NCBI RefSeq assembly: GCF_026130605.1
Contig: NZ_JANFAU010000013.1
Coordinates: 60,490 to 124,489, forward strand
Origin: Sphingomonas lycopersici
GTDB lineage: Bacteria; Pseudomonadota; Alphaproteobacteria; Sphingomonadales; Sphingomonadaceae
Direction of reading: 5' to 3'
DNA: 64,000 bases
Position 1 is the first letter of the stretch, and each line of letters starts with the position of its first letter. The translations under genes were made by a program, and so were the position numbers. This document shows, one piece after another, positions 27,066 to 36,631 of this stretch. The notes beneath the pieces were generated by a model. That model did no database searches. It was not told the origin of the DNA and saw nothing but the letters and a program-made list of their open reading frames with translations.

Positions 27066-27859
27066 CGTTGGTGGTCTGCGACGTCGACGGCACATTGGTC
27101 GACAAGCAGAAGCGGCTGAGCGAGGCGACCGTCGCGGCGGTCACTCGGTTGCGCGCGCACGGCTTCGGCTTCACCTTGATCAGCGCGCGGCCGATGTCGG
27201 GGATGATGGCGCTCGCCGAGCGGCTCGGGCTCGATGTGCCGATGGGAGCGTTCAACGGCGGGATCGTGTTCCGCCGCGACGGCTCGATCGCCGAGCATCA
27301 CACGATCCCGCCCGAGGTGGCGCGCGGCGTGTTCGAGGCGGTGGACGATGCGGCGGTCGATCGCTGGGTGTTCGCTGACGACCGTTGGTATGCCTCGACC
27401 GATCAGGGCGTGCATGTCGATCACGAGCGGATCGCCTCGGCGCAGGAGCCGGTCGTGCGTGCCGGGTTCGACGATCTGCTCGACCGGGCTGACAAAATCA
27501 CCTTCGTCAGCGACGACCGCGAACTGCTCGTCGCGCTGGCCGAGCGGGTGAAGCCCTTCGCCGACCGCGCCACGATCGTCCAGTCGCAGGTCTATTATCT
27601 CGACGTCACCGCGCGCACCGCCAACAAGGGCGACGGCATCGCGGCGCTGGCGCATGCGATCGGGGTGCCGCTCACCAAGACGATCGCGATCGGCGATCAG
27701 GCCAATGACCTCGCGATGTTCGCGCGCGCCGGGCGATCGATCGCGATGGGCAATGCCACCGATGCGGTGAAGGCCGAGGCGGACGACGTGACGACCGCCA
27801 ACGATGCCGACGGCGTGGCGCATGCGATCGATAATCTGATCCTTGGGAGAATGATGTGA
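27062..27859 (+). CDS. HAD superfamily IIB (Cof-type) hydrolase
   Basis: 265 aa. DVDGTLVDKQ (about 6-15) carries the nucleophile Asp; the C2-type cap covers the middle; GDQANDLAMF near the C-terminus is the Cof-family metal-binding motif. Such enzymes dephosphorylate sugar phosphates and similar metabolites. The coupled position directly after gnd and before a second HAD gene suggests a role in sugar-phosphate balance, but the substrate is unknown. Confidence 0.9.
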
Positions 27860-28602
27860 AGCGTTTGGTGGCGTTCGATCTCGATGGCACGCTGGCGGAG
27901 AGCAAGCAGGCGATCCAGCCCGACATGGCCGAGGCGCTGGCCGATCTGCTCACCGTCGCCGATGTTGCGGTGATCTCGGGCGGGGACTGGCCGCAGTTCG
28001 ACAAACAGGTCGCCTCGCGGCTCCCCGCGCGCGCCGATGTCGCGAAATTGTGGCTGATGCCGACCACCGGGACCAAGCTCTACACCTTCCGCAACGGCGC
28101 GTGGGGTGCGGTCTATGCCGAATTGTTCTCCGACGCGGAGAAGCAGCGGATCATCGAAGCGTTCAACGCCAGCCTCGACGCGACCGGCTTCGTTCCCGGG
28201 CAGACCTGGGGCGAGCGGATCGAGGATCGCGGCAGCCAGATCACCTTCTCCGCACTCGGGCAGCAAGCGCCGCTCGAAGCCAAGGAGAAATGGGACCCCG
28301 ATTTCGCCAAGCGCCGGTTGATCCAGGCCGATCTGCGCCAGCGGCTGCCGGGGCTGGCGATCAACATGGGCGGATCGACCTCGATCGACATCACCCGCGA
28401 GGGGGTCGACAAGGCCTATGGGTTGAAGCGGTTGCGCGACGAGAGCGGGATCCCGCTCGAGGCGATGATGTTCGTCGGCGACGCGATCTTCCCCGGCGGG
28501 AACGACTATCCGGCGAAGGAACTCGGGCTCGATACGGTGCGGGTGCGCGATCCGCAGGATACGCTGGGGGTGATCGCCACGGTGGTGGCCTGCCAGAAGT
28601 AG
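27856..28602 (+). CDS. HAD superfamily IIB hydrolase, phosphomannomutase-like
   Basis: 248 aa. AFDLDGTLAESKQ (about 5-17) holds the nucleophile motif; GGDWPQFDKQ, MPTTGTKLY, and MGGSTSIDITREGVDKAYGLK resemble eukaryotic-type phosphomannomutase/SPP HADs; GDAIFPGGNDYPAKELG is the metal-binding loop of that group. The GTG start (27856) overlaps the previous HAD gene by 4 bases. It is either a phosphatase or a phosphosugar mutase; motif choice favours the PMM-like set. Confidence 0.88.
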   Translation: MKRLVAFDLDGTLAESKQAIQPDMAEALADLLTVADVAVISGGDWPQFDKQVASRLPARADVAKLWLMPTTGTKLYTFRNGAWGAVYAELFSDAEKQRIIEAFNASLDATGFVPGQTWGERIEDRGSQITFSALGQQAPLEAKEKWDPDFAKRRLIQADLRQRLPGLAINMGGSTSIDITREGVDKAYGLKRLRDESGIPLEAMMFVGDAIFPGGNDYPAKELGLDTVRVRDPQDTLGVIATVVACQK

Positions 28603-28648
28603 ATTTGGGCTCCCGCCTTCGCGGGGACACCAGGGGGAGGAGGCCGGG

Positions 28649-29437
28649 TTACCGCCCCTCCGCCACGATCGCTTCGGCGCGGTCGTGCAGCCGCTCCACC
28701 GCCGCGGCGTGAATCCCCTGCGTCGAAACGATCACCCCGAAGGCGCGCGGATCGGGTTTGTTGAAGGTCAGTTGCGCGCCGAAGGCGTCGCTCGTCGCCG
28801 CGCCGGCCTCGGCCGCGATCAGCGCGGCGGCGGCGATGTCCCACTCATTGCCCCAGCGCAAGGTCGCGACCAGATCGGCGCGATCGTCGGCGACCATCGC
28901 CATCCTCAGCGCGATCGAATTGGGCTTTTCCACCGCGACCAGATCGCGGTCGACCTTGGGCAGGGCGTCGGTCGGCACGCGCGATCCGGGGAAGATCGCG
29001 CGATCGCCCGCGCGGATCGCAACGCCGTTGAGCGTCGCGCCCGTCCCCGCGCCGGCACGCCATGCCTCGCCGCGCGCCGGGGCGTCGAGCACCGCGAGCA
29101 GCGGCTGGCCGTGTTCGACCAATGCGATCGACACCGCCCAGCCGGGGCGTCCGCGGATATAGTCGCGCGTACCGTCGATCGGGTCGACCACCCAGACGCG
29201 GTCGCGGGTCAGCCGTTCGGCGCTGTCGGCGGTTTCCTCGGACAGCCAGCCGGCATCGGGGAGCAACGCGGTAAGCCGCGCGCGGAGCATCGCGTCGATA
29301 TCGAGATCGACCTCGCACACCGGACTTCCCGGCATCTTTTCCCAGCGCGCGAAATCGGTCTGCCAGCGCGCCATCGCGAGCGCCCCGGCTTCGCGGGCGA
29401 CCCCCGCGACCGCTTCGCTGAGCCGCGCGTCAGCCAC
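28649..29437 (-). CDS. inositol monophosphatase family protein (CysQ-like)
   Basis: 262 aa Mg-dependent phosphatase. WVVDPIDGTRDYIRG (about 92-106) is the DPIDGT metal motif, LSEETAD supplies a second ligand region, and GNEWDIAAAALIAAEAGA (about 205-222) the C-terminal Asp motif. The arrangement fits CysQ-type 3'-phosphoadenosine-5'-phosphate or inositol phosphate hydrolases. Its ATG overlaps the pmbA stop by 8 bases. Confidence 0.9.
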   Translation of the reverse strand: MADARLSEAVAGVAREAGALAMARWQTDFARWEKMPGSPVCEVDLDIDAMLRARLTALLPDAGWLSEETADSAERLTRDRVWVVDPIDGTRDYIRGRPGWAVSIALVEHGQPLLAVLDAPARGEAWRAGAGTGATLNGVAIRAGDRAIFPGSRVPTDALPKVDRDLVAVEKPNSIALRMAMVADDRADLVATLRWGNEWDIAAAALIAAEAGAATSDAFGAQLTFNKPDPRAFGVIVSTQGIHAAAVERLHDRAEAIVAEGR

Positions 29438-30776
29438 CCGCGACCGTCATTCCGTCGATACGCAAGGTGGGGACATTGGTGCCGTAGCGGAATTCGAGAT
29501 CGTTCGCCGGGGTCAGCGCAAGGAACATATCCTTGAGATTGCCCGCGATCGTGAATTCGGCGACCGGGCTGGTGATCTCGCCATTCTCGATTCTGAAGCC
29601 CGCCGCGCCGCGGCTGTAGTCGCCGGTGACGCCGTTGACACCGTGACCGATCATTTCGGTGACATAGACCCCGCTGACGATATCCGCGATCAGCGTCTCG
29701 ACCGGGACATGCCCCGCGTCGAGATAGAGGTTGCTGGTCGACACCCCCGGCGCGCCGCCGACCCCGCGCGCGGCATGCCCGGTCGGCTCCAGCCCAAGCT
29801 GACGCGCGGAGGCCGAATCGAGCAGCCAGGTTTCGAGCACCCCGTCCTCGACCAGCGCGGTGGGCGATACCGGCAGCCCCTCGCCGTCGAACGGGCGCGA
29901 GCGCAGCCCGTGCGGGCGGTGCGGATCGTCGCAGATGCGAATCCCCGCGGCGAACACCCGGGTGCCGAGCGCATCGAGCAGGAAACTCGTCTTGCGCGCG
30001 ATCGACGGGCCGGAGATCGCCCCGGTCAGATGCCCGAGCAATCCGGCGCCGACGCGCGGATCGAGCACCACCGGCATCGCGCCGCTCTCCATCCGGCCGG
30101 GATCGAGCCGCGCCACCGCGCGCTGCCCCGCCTCGCGCCCGATCGTCTCTGGCGCATTGAGCCGGTGGCGATGGCGCGCGGAATGGAAGGCGTAATCGCG
30201 CTGCATCCCGCCGCCCTCGCCGGCGATCACGCTGGCGGAGAGGCCGAAGCCGGTGGTGGCATAGCCGCCCGCGAAGCCGTGGCTGGTGGCGAGCGCGATC
30301 ACGCTTCGCGACGCGCTGGCGCCGCCGCCCTCGCTGTTGGTGACGCCGGGGACGGCGCGCGCGGCATCCTCGGTCGCGGCGGCGATCTCGCGCAATTCGG
30401 CGGGGGACAGTTCCGCGCGATCCTCAAGGTCGAGCGCCGGCGGCGCGCCGCGGAGCAAGCGCTCCTCCGGGGCGAGCCCGGCCCAAAGATCCTCGGGCGC
30501 CTCGCGTGCCATCGCCACCGCGCGTTCGACCAGCGCGTCCATCGCCTGCGACGACAGGTCGGAGGTCGACACGCTCGCCGAACGGTGCCCGACGAAGACG
30601 CGCAACCCGAGATCTTCGCTTTCCGACCGCCCGACATCCTCGAGCTTGCCGAGCCGGACCGATACTTCGCTCGAGGCATCGGCGGCGAAGATCGCATCGG
30701 CGGCATCGGCGCCGGCGCGGACCGCGCGCGCCACGATATCCTGAGCGCGATCGCGCGCCTGATCGGAAGTAAGCAT
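29430..30776 (-). CDS. pmbA: TldD/PmbA family metalloprotease subunit
   Basis: 448 aa. PmbA (TldE) pairs with TldD in a heterodimeric zinc protease that processes small peptides. NSEGGGASASRSVIALATSHGF, PVVLDPRVGAGLLGHL and IGHGVNGVTGDYSRGAAGF are PmbA signatures; the HExxxH site belongs to TldD and is absent here as expected. ATG 30776 starts the family N-terminus; upstream in-frame residues come from a dispersed repeat. tldD is not in the window. Confidence 0.93.
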   Translation of the reverse strand: MLTSDQARDRAQDIVARAVRAGADAADAIFAADASSEVSVRLGKLEDVGRSESEDLGLRVFVGHRSASVSTSDLSSQAMDALVERAVAMAREAPEDLWAGLAPEERLLRGAPPALDLEDRAELSPAELREIAAATEDAARAVPGVTNSEGGGASASRSVIALATSHGFAGGYATTGFGLSASVIAGEGGGMQRDYAFHSARHRHRLNAPETIGREAGQRAVARLDPGRMESGAMPVVLDPRVGAGLLGHLTGAISGPSIARKTSFLLDALGTRVFAAGIRICDDPHRPHGLRSRPFDGEGLPVSPTALVEDGVLETWLLDSASARQLGLEPTGHAARGVGGAPGVSTSNLYLDAGHVPVETLIADIVSGVYVTEMIGHGVNGVTGDYSRGAAGFRIENGEITSPVAEFTIAGNLKDMFLALTPANDLEFRYGTNVPTLRIDGMTVAGG

Positions 30777-30848
30777 GGCGGGGGACTTAGGGGCGCTGGG
30801 CTTAAAGTCCAGACCGGAACGGGCAGACGCGGCGCTATCGCTTAATCC

Positions 30849-30989
30849 GTGTCCCCGCGAAAGCGGGGACCCAGATGCCAGGGCGCCGGCGTTCGAGCGT
30901 CGTGAGCAACCTTGATCCACCCCGGCGAAGGCCGGGGTCCAGCATCAGGCCGCTCGTGACTGGAACCCGGCCCTCGCCGGGGTGGACCG
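30849..30989. repeat. REP-like palindromes (family E), cluster 1
   Basis: GTGTCCCCGCGAAAGCGGGG at 30849 is followed by CCCCGGCGAAGGCCGGGG at 30920-30937 and an inverted partner CCCGGCCCTCGCCGGGG ending near 30982. Similar units form a second cluster at 52577-52745. It fills the space between pmbA and the Nudix gene. Confidence 0.8.
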
Positions 30990-31049
30990 GTAAATTGAAG
31001 CCGATTTAACGCGCGGTGCTCTGGCGACCGCGTAGCCGGATCACGGACA

Positions 31050-31520
31050 TCACCACGCCCCATGCCCTTGGCGCGCCGCGAGATGCTCGGCGATGCGGCG
31101 CCGGGTGGCGGGGGAGGTGCCTTCGGGGAGTGTATCAGGGGCGAACCAGCCGGCCTCGGCAATCTCGCGCGCGTCGGCGGCGTGGAGCGCGGCGGGATCG
31201 GCCACGCGCGCGACGAACACCACGACATGATCGTCCTTCGCCTGGCTGCGGTTGTGATAGACCCCGAGCAGCCCGGCGATCTCGACATCCGCCAGCCCGA
31301 CCTCTTCGGCGAGTTCGCGGCGGATCGCCTCCTCGGCGCTCTCGTTTTTGTCGACGCCGCCGCCGGGCAGATACCAGCCGGCGATATAATGATGACGAAC
31401 CAGCGCGATGCGCCCCGCGGGATCGGTCAGCAACGCACGCACCCCGAATGTCCGCGGGCGCGCCATTCGCCACCACAGCCGCATCGCGCGACCGGCTATC
31501 CGGTAGCGCAACGCGACCAA
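31050..31520 (-). CDS. Nudix hydrolase
   Basis: About 156 aa from TTG 31520 (a start at 31574 would overlap the helicase gene by 49 bases). It has the Nudix box in the form GGG-x5-E-x7-REL-x-EE-x-GL (about residues 53-75), so it cleaves nucleoside-diphosphate-X compounds with Mg. RHHYIAGWYLPGGG precedes the box. The substrate is unknown. It lies directly downstream of the DEAD-box helicase on the same strand. Confidence 0.85.
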   Translation of the reverse strand: MVALRYRIAGRAMRLWWRMARPRTFGVRALLTDPAGRIALVRHHYIAGWYLPGGGVDKNESAEEAIRRELAEEVGLADVEIAGLLGVYHNRSQAKDDHVVVFVARVADPAALHAADAREIAEAGWFAPDTLPEGTSPATRRRIAEHLAARQGHGAW

Positions 31521-31525
31521 GGGCC

Positions 31526-32905
31526 TCAGGCCTCGATCGAAACGCTCAGGAAGCTCGGCACCGGCCCGTTCCACCCGTCGTCCGGGGTGTCGTCGCGCCG
31601 CTCGCGCTGGCGGCGCGGTTCGGGTGCGCGCTCGGCCTTCTGGGCAGGTGCGGTCTTCGCGGCGGGGGCGGACTTGCGCGCGCTGCGCGGTGCGTCCGGT
31701 GCCGGCGCGGCTTCATCGGCGCGGGGGCGGCGGCCGCGGCGCGGCTTTTCCTCGCGTGCCGGGCGATCCTCTGCCGCTTCGACCGCCGGGGCGGCAAGAC
31801 GGGCGATCTTCTGCCCGGTAAGCTTTTCGATATTATCGATATTCTCTTCGTCGTCCTTGCCGATCAGCGTGTAAGCGACGCCGGTCGCGCCCGCGCGGCC
31901 GGTGCGGCCGATGCGGTGGACATAATCGTCGGGATGCCACGGCGCGTCGAAGTTGAAGACGTGGCTGACGCCCTTGATATCGAGCCCGCGCGCCGCGACG
32001 TCGGAGGCGACGAGGATGTTGATATCGCCCTGCTTGAACCGGTCGAGCTCGGCCAGCCGCGCCGGCTGCTCCATGTCGCCGTGGATTTCGCCCGAGGCGA
32101 AGCCGTGCTTCTTGAGGCTCTTGTTGAGCTCGCGCACCGTCGTCTTGCGGTTGCAGAAGATGATCGCGGTGCGCACCTCTTCACCGCGCAGCAGCGCGCG
32201 CAGCGTGTCGCGCTTGTCGAACGCCGAGCCCTTCACCGGCACCAGCCATTGCGTGATGTTGGTGTTGGTCGTCGCCGGGCGCGCGACTTCGATCGTCTTG
32301 GGGTTGCTGAGGAAGCGATCCGCCAGTTTCTTGATCGGCGGGGGCATCGTCGCGGAGAACAGCAGGGTCTGGCGAGTGGCGGGCAGCTTGGTGCAGATCG
32401 TCTCGATATCGGGAATGAATCCCATGTCGAGCATCCGGTCTGCCTCGTCGATCACGAGCAGGTTGCACCCGGTGAGCAGGATCTTGCCGCGCTCGAACAG
32501 GTCCATCAGCCGGCCGGGGGTGGCGATCAGCACATCGACGCCCTTTTCCAGCGCCTTGACCTGATCGCCCATCTGCACGCCGCCGATCAGCAGCGCCATG
32601 GAGAGTTTGTGATATTTGCCGTATTTCTCGAAATTCTCCGCTACCTGCGCGGCGAGTTCGCGGGTCGGTTCGAGGATCAGGCTGCGCGGCATCCGCGCGC
32701 GGCTGCGGCCGTGGGCGAGGATGTCGATCATCGGCAGCACGAACGAGGCGGTCTTGCCGGTGCCGGTCTGTGCGATGCCGATGATGTCGCGCATCATCAG
32801 CACCGAGGGGATGGCCGAGGCCTGGATCGGGGTCGGCTCGTTATAGCCCGTATCGGCTACGGCGCGAAGCAGTTCATCTGACAGGCCGAGATCGGCGAAG
32901 CTCAT
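31526..32905 (-). CDS. DEAD-box ATP-dependent RNA helicase (RhlE-like)
   Basis: 459 aa. Q motif region (YNEPTPIQASAIP), Walker A AQTGTGKT (about 45-52), VIDEADRMLDMGF, SAT, and HRIGRTGRAG make a complete helicase core of about 370 residues. The C-terminal tail (about 380-459) is Ala/Pro/Arg-rich and basic, an RNA-binding extension usual for RhlE. It probably unwinds rRNA or mRNA structures. ATG 32905 (MSFADLGLS) is the conserved start. Confidence 0.95.
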   Translation of the reverse strand: MSFADLGLSDELLRAVADTGYNEPTPIQASAIPSVLMMRDIIGIAQTGTGKTASFVLPMIDILAHGRSRARMPRSLILEPTRELAAQVAENFEKYGKYHKLSMALLIGGVQMGDQVKALEKGVDVLIATPGRLMDLFERGKILLTGCNLLVIDEADRMLDMGFIPDIETICTKLPATRQTLLFSATMPPPIKKLADRFLSNPKTIEVARPATTNTNITQWLVPVKGSAFDKRDTLRALLRGEEVRTAIIFCNRKTTVRELNKSLKKHGFASGEIHGDMEQPARLAELDRFKQGDINILVASDVAARGLDIKGVSHVFNFDAPWHPDDYVHRIGRTGRAGATGVAYTLIGKDDEENIDNIEKLTGQKIARLAAPAVEAAEDRPAREEKPRRGRRPRADEAAPAPDAPRSARKSAPAAKTAPAQKAERAPEPRRQRERRDDTPDDGWNGPVPSFLSVSIEA

Positions 32906-32995
32906 GGCGGTTCCGAGAAAGAGCGGCAAGGCGCGCGCCCTCTCCGCCGGAACGCGATTGCGCGCGAAAAGTCAAGTTTTTGTGGTGTCGGGGCG

Positions 32996-33469
32996 CTATC
33001 GCTGCGCGACCAGGGCGCGGAAACGGACGATATCGCAGCGTGCGCCCGAACGCGAACGCAGCGCGTCGCGGCCGGCGCAGATCATCCCGTCCGAGGTGCG
33101 CTTGAGGTAGAAACCGGTGTAGAATTTGAGCGTCGGGCAATCGTCGCCCAGTTTGGCGCGCACCCGTGCGCCGTCCACCATTTCCAGATCGACGTCGCCG
33201 CCGTCCATCGCCGCCGCGACGATCGAATCCGACGAAACGCATTTCGGCGCGCGATTCTCGCGCCACCCGGTTGCGGTGGGCGGCGCGCGGTAGAGCGGGC
33301 GCGCATTGTCGTTCGAATCGGTGCGCGGGATGCGGATCACCATCCGCTCGTGGATGATCACCTGCGCCCATTGCGTCCCCGCCATCGCGAAGGCGTCGGG
33401 CTCCCTCGCCGACGCCAGCAAGGGCGTGAGCGCGGTGAGCGTCAGGATGGGCAGGGCGCGATCGAACAT
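32996..33469 (-). CDS. exported hypothetical protein
   Basis: 157 aa with a signal peptide (MFDRALPILTLTALTPLLASA). The mature part has four cysteines (KCVSS, DDCPTLKFYTGFYLK, MICAGRD, ARCDIVRF), likely two disulfides in the periplasm. I recognise no characterised family; similar small exported proteins are frequent in sphingomonads. ATG 33469 is preferred as the start of the signal peptide. It diverges from the FAD oxidase gene. Confidence 0.75.
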   Translation of the reverse strand: MFDRALPILTLTALTPLLASAREPDAFAMAGTQWAQVIIHERMVIRIPRTDSNDNARPLYRAPPTATGWRENRAPKCVSSDSIVAAAMDGGDVDLEMVDGARVRAKLGDDCPTLKFYTGFYLKRTSDGMICAGRDALRSRSGARCDIVRFRALVAQR

Positions 33470-33535
33470 AGGCAAACGGGACGAAGCGTGGCGGATGGGA
33501 TTTGAACCGTGGATGAATTGCGTGCGAAGGTGAAG

Positions 33536-34987
33536 ATGATGACCCCCGACCAGATCCGCCTTGTCGATGCGCTCGCCGGCCATTTGCCGGCGCGCGTGAT
33601 TGTCACCGATCCCGCCGAGATCGCGCCGTGGGAAACCGATTGGCGCGGCCGCTGGCATGGCCATGCCGCCTTGTTGCTCGCGCCGACATCGACCGCCGAG
33701 GTAGCCGCGATCGTCGCGGCGGCGGCGGCGCACCGCGTGCCGCTGGTGCCGCAGGGGGGCAATACCTCGATGGTCGGCGGCGCGACCCCGCCGGCGGACG
33801 GCGGCGCGGCGATCCTTTCGCTCCGGCGGATGAACGCGATCCGGTCGCTCGACGCCGAGGCCGGACTCGCGGTGGTCGAAGCGGGGGTGATCCTCGCCGA
33901 GCTTCACGCCGTCGCCGCGACGGTCGGGATGCGTTTCCCCTTGTCGCTCGGCGCGAAAGGGTCGGCGACGATCGGCGGGCTCGTCTCGACCAATGCCGGG
34001 GGGACGCAGGTGCTGCGCTTCGGGACGATGCGCGGGCTGGTCGCGGGGCTGGAGGCGGTGCTGCCCGACGGCCAGATCCACGACGGCCTCGCCGCGCTGA
34101 AGAAGGACAATCGCGGCTATGACCTCACGCAATTGCTGATCGGCGGGGAGGGGACCTTGGGGGTGGTTACCGCGGCGACGGTGCGGCTGGTGCCGGCGGT
34201 GGCGGCGCGCACGGTGGCGTGGGTCGGACTGGCCGACCCCGCAGCGGCGCTGACGCTGCTTCGTCGCTTCCAGCGCGCGAGCGAGGGCGTCGAGAGTTTC
34301 GAGCTGCTCCCCGCGGAATCGCTCGATGCGGTGCTGCGGCATATCCCCGGCACGCGTGCGCCGCTGTCGGGCGCGCATCCATGGCATGCCCTGATCGAGG
34401 TGACCGCCGCGCACGATGCGCGCGAGGCGCCCGCCGCGATCGTCGAACATATGCTCGGCGCCGCGCTGGCCGACGGGCTGGTGGCCGACGCGACGATCGC
34501 CGCGAGCGAGGCGCAGGCCGATGCCTTCTGGCGCATCCGCGAATCGATTTCTGAAGCGGAGCGCGCGACCGGCCCTGCGGCGCAGCACGATATCTCAGTG
34601 CCGATCGAGGCGATGCCGCGCTTCATGATCGAGGCGGCGGCGGCGTGCGAGGCGCGCTTCCCCGGCACCCGCGCCTCGGGCTTCGGGCATCTCGGCGACG
34701 GCAACGTCCATTTCCACGTCCGCGCGCCCGCCGGGGCGGATCGCACGCGCTGGCTGGCGCAGGAAGCGCCGGTCGTCACGCAGTTCGTCGACGATCTAGT
34801 GGTCGCCGCCGGGGGGTCGATCTCGGCCGAGCACGGGATCGGCCAGATGAAGCTCGGCGAGCTGGAGCGGCTGTCCTCGCCGGCCCGGATGAGCGCGTTG
34901 CGCGCGATCAAGGCGGCGCTCGATCCCCACAATATCATGAACCCCGGCAAGCTCGTGGCGCTTGCGCCGCGCGGGCCGGCCGAATAG
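33536..34987 (+). CDS. FAD-binding oxidoreductase (GlcD / D-2-hydroxyglutarate dehydrogenase-like)
   Basis: 483 aa. The VAO-type FAD domain is marked by VPLVPQGGNTSMVGGATPP and LGAKGSATIGGLVSTNAGG (about 135-153); the C-terminal FAD-oxidase domain by GFGHLGDGNVHFHVRAP (with metal/flavin His) and SISAEHGIGQMK near the end. Members oxidise D-2-hydroxyacids such as D-2-hydroxyglutarate, D-lactate or glycolate. ATG 33536 has GAAGG upstream; GTG 33509 is a less likely alternative. Confidence 0.92.
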   Translation: MMTPDQIRLVDALAGHLPARVIVTDPAEIAPWETDWRGRWHGHAALLLAPTSTAEVAAIVAAAAAHRVPLVPQGGNTSMVGGATPPADGGAAILSLRRMNAIRSLDAEAGLAVVEAGVILAELHAVAATVGMRFPLSLGAKGSATIGGLVSTNAGGTQVLRFGTMRGLVAGLEAVLPDGQIHDGLAALKKDNRGYDLTQLLIGGEGTLGVVTAATVRLVPAVAARTVAWVGLADPAAALTLLRRFQRASEGVESFELLPAESLDAVLRHIPGTRAPLSGAHPWHALIEVTAAHDAREAPAAIVEHMLGAALADGLVADATIAASEAQADAFWRIRESISEAERATGPAAQHDISVPIEAMPRFMIEAAAACEARFPGTRASGFGHLGDGNVHFHVRAPAGADRTRWLAQEAPVVTQFVDDLVVAAGGSISAEHGIGQMKLGELERLSSPARMSALRAIKAALDPHNIMNPGKLVALAPRGPAE

Positions 34988-35006
34988 GGCCTGCGAAGGG
35001 GGCGTG

Positions 35007-35085
35007 AGAGTCTGTTTGGAAAGGGCGGTTTCACCGCATGTGCGGCGCCGTCCGAAAGACCCGAAGGGCTTTTCCAACAGACTCT
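35007..35085. repeat. 79-bp imperfect inverted repeat upstream of sapC
   Basis: AGAGTCTGTTTGGAAA (35007-35022) is mirrored by TTTTCCAACAGACTCT (35070-35085). An inner GCGGTTTCACCGC and a GCGGCGCCG stretch add to the structure. It lies between the oxidase stop and sapC, and may be a terminator, a leader or a small mobile repeat. Confidence 0.65.
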
Positions 35086-35123
35086 GATGGCCGCAATCGC
35101 ATCTGTTGAGACTGGAGAGACTA

Positions 35124-35894
35124 ATGGCCAGCGCGCCGCAGCAGCTTCCGCTTTTCTACAACGGCCTGGAGCCGCTTTCGAGCGAGCTGCACGCCAATTA
35201 TCGTATTCGCCCGGCCAATGTCGCGCCGTTCCTGCGCGGGCAGCACGCCATCCCGCTGACGGTCGAGGAATTTCCGCTGGCGCAGCGGTTCATGCCGATC
35301 GTGTTCAGCGCGGGCGAGGACCCCGTGCCGCTGGCGCTGATGGGGCTCAACGAAGGCGTCAACGTGTTCATCGACGCCGAGGGCAAGCTGACCGAAGAGA
35401 ATTTCTACGTCCCGGCCTATGTCCGCCGCTATCCGTTCATGCTCGCGCGGCTGCGCCCGGATGCCGACGAATTGTCGCTGTGCTTCGATCCGACCAGCGA
35501 TACGGTCGGCGCGTTCGACGAGGGCGATGCGCTGTTCGACGGCAGCGAGCCGACCGAGCTGACCCGCAACATCCTGTCGTTCAACGAATCGTTCGAACAG
35601 GCCGGGCAGCGCACCGCCGCCTTCGCGCAGGAGCTGCGCGAGCTCGAGCTGCTGATGGAAGGCGAGGTTTCGATCCAGCACGAAGGCTATGAGCAGCCGT
35701 TCGTCTATCGCGGCTTCCAGATGGTCAACGAGGAGAAACTGGTCGATCTGCGCGGTGATCAGCTGCGCAAGATGGCCAAGTCCGGGATGCTGCCGCTGAT
35801 CCACGCGCATCTCTTTTCGCTTGCGCTGATGCGCGATATCTTCGCGCGGCAGGTGCGCCTCGGCCTGGTGCCGCAGCCGACCCTGACGGTGTAA
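35124..35894 (+). CDS. sapC: SapC family protein
   Basis: 256 aa. LNEGVNVFIDAEGKLTEENFYVPAYVRRYPF and CFDPTSD are the SapC signatures (the name comes from a Campylobacter S-layer-linked gene; the function is not settled). In sphingomonads and Caulobacter, SapC often accompanies TonB receptors for glycans. ATG 35124 follows GGAGAGAC. The nearest receptor is 3 kb away on the other strand, so no pairing can be claimed here. Confidence 0.88.
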   Translation: MASAPQQLPLFYNGLEPLSSELHANYRIRPANVAPFLRGQHAIPLTVEEFPLAQRFMPIVFSAGEDPVPLALMGLNEGVNVFIDAEGKLTEENFYVPAYVRRYPFMLARLRPDADELSLCFDPTSDTVGAFDEGDALFDGSEPTELTRNILSFNESFEQAGQRTAAFAQELRELELLMEGEVSIQHEGYEQPFVYRGFQMVNEEKLVDLRGDQLRKMAKSGMLPLIHAHLFSLALMRDIFARQVRLGLVPQPTLTV

Positions 35895-35914
35895 ACAACG
35901 GGGAGGGGGACGCG

Positions 35915-36460
35915 ATGAACAGGCCGATGGTCGACGCGCGCTATTCCGGCGTCGCGGTCACGCTTCACTGGCTCATCGCGTTACTCGTCCTGTTCAACCT
36001 GCTCGTCGGCATCGGGCATGACGCGATCCCCGCGTTGCGCGCGCTGATGCCGGCGCACAAGGCGGCGGGGATCACCGTGCTGGTGCTGACCGCGGCGCGG
36101 CTCGGCTGGCGGCTGGGGCATCGCGCCCCGCCGCTGCCCCCCGAGATTCCGGCGTGGGAGCGCAGCGCGGCGCGGACGGTCCACGGCCTGTTCTATGTGT
36201 TGCTCGTCGCGCTGCCGCTATCCGGCTGGCTGATGGTATCGGGGCCCGATCATCGCCGTCCGCTGCAATGGTTCGGCGCGTTCGACATCCCTTATCTGCC
36301 GGCGTCGGGCGCCACCGCCGATCTGGGCGGTGCCGCGCACGGCCCGCTCGGCTGGCTGATGCTGGTGCTGGTCGCGGTGCATATCGCCGCGGCGCTGCGC
36401 CACCAGTTCATCCTGCGCGACAAGGTGCTCGCGCGGATGATCCCGCCGCTGGCGGGCTGA
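35915..36460 (+). CDS. cytochrome b561
   Basis: 181 aa with four hydrophobic helices. YSGVAVTLHWLIALLVL (His in helix 1), ALMPAHKAAGITVLVLT, ARTVHGLFYVLLVALPLSGW and LMLVLVAVHIAAALRHQF supply the heme-b ligands. It belongs to the bacterial YodB/CybB group that passes electrons from quinol, often to superoxide or a periplasmic acceptor. It starts 20 bases after sapC. Confidence 0.9.
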   Translation: MNRPMVDARYSGVAVTLHWLIALLVLFNLLVGIGHDAIPALRALMPAHKAAGITVLVLTAARLGWRLGHRAPPLPPEIPAWERSAARTVHGLFYVLLVALPLSGWLMVSGPDHRRPLQWFGAFDIPYLPASGATADLGGAAHGPLGWLMLVLVAVHIAAALRHQFILRDKVLARMIPPLAG

Positions 36461-36597
36461 AACCTCGCCAAGGCCGGCTTCCATCTCTCGCCCCGCATGA
36501 ACAAGGCGGGGAAGCGGTGGGGCGCGTAAATTTTCCCCAATTCGGATCAAATTCTCCCCCGTAGCGATAAAAAGAGCCGGTTGCGCGGGCAAGGGTC

Positions 36598-36625
36598 TTG
36601 CAACCCGTCGCCTGAGACTTATGTT
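36598..36625 (+). promoter_or_regulatory. sigma-70-type promoter for the small-RNA candidate
   Basis: TTGCAA (36598-36603), 16 bases, TATGTT (36620-36625). A start of transcription is expected near 36632. The elements are close to consensus and point into the interval that ends with a strong terminator. Confidence 0.6.
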
Positions 36626-36631
36626 GGTCGC

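Noticed and set aside
33485..33510. tRNA-like string GGGATTTGAACC upstream of the FAD oxidase gene
   Set aside because: The flanking bases cannot form a T stem or acceptor stem, so it is a chance match and not a tRNA remnant.
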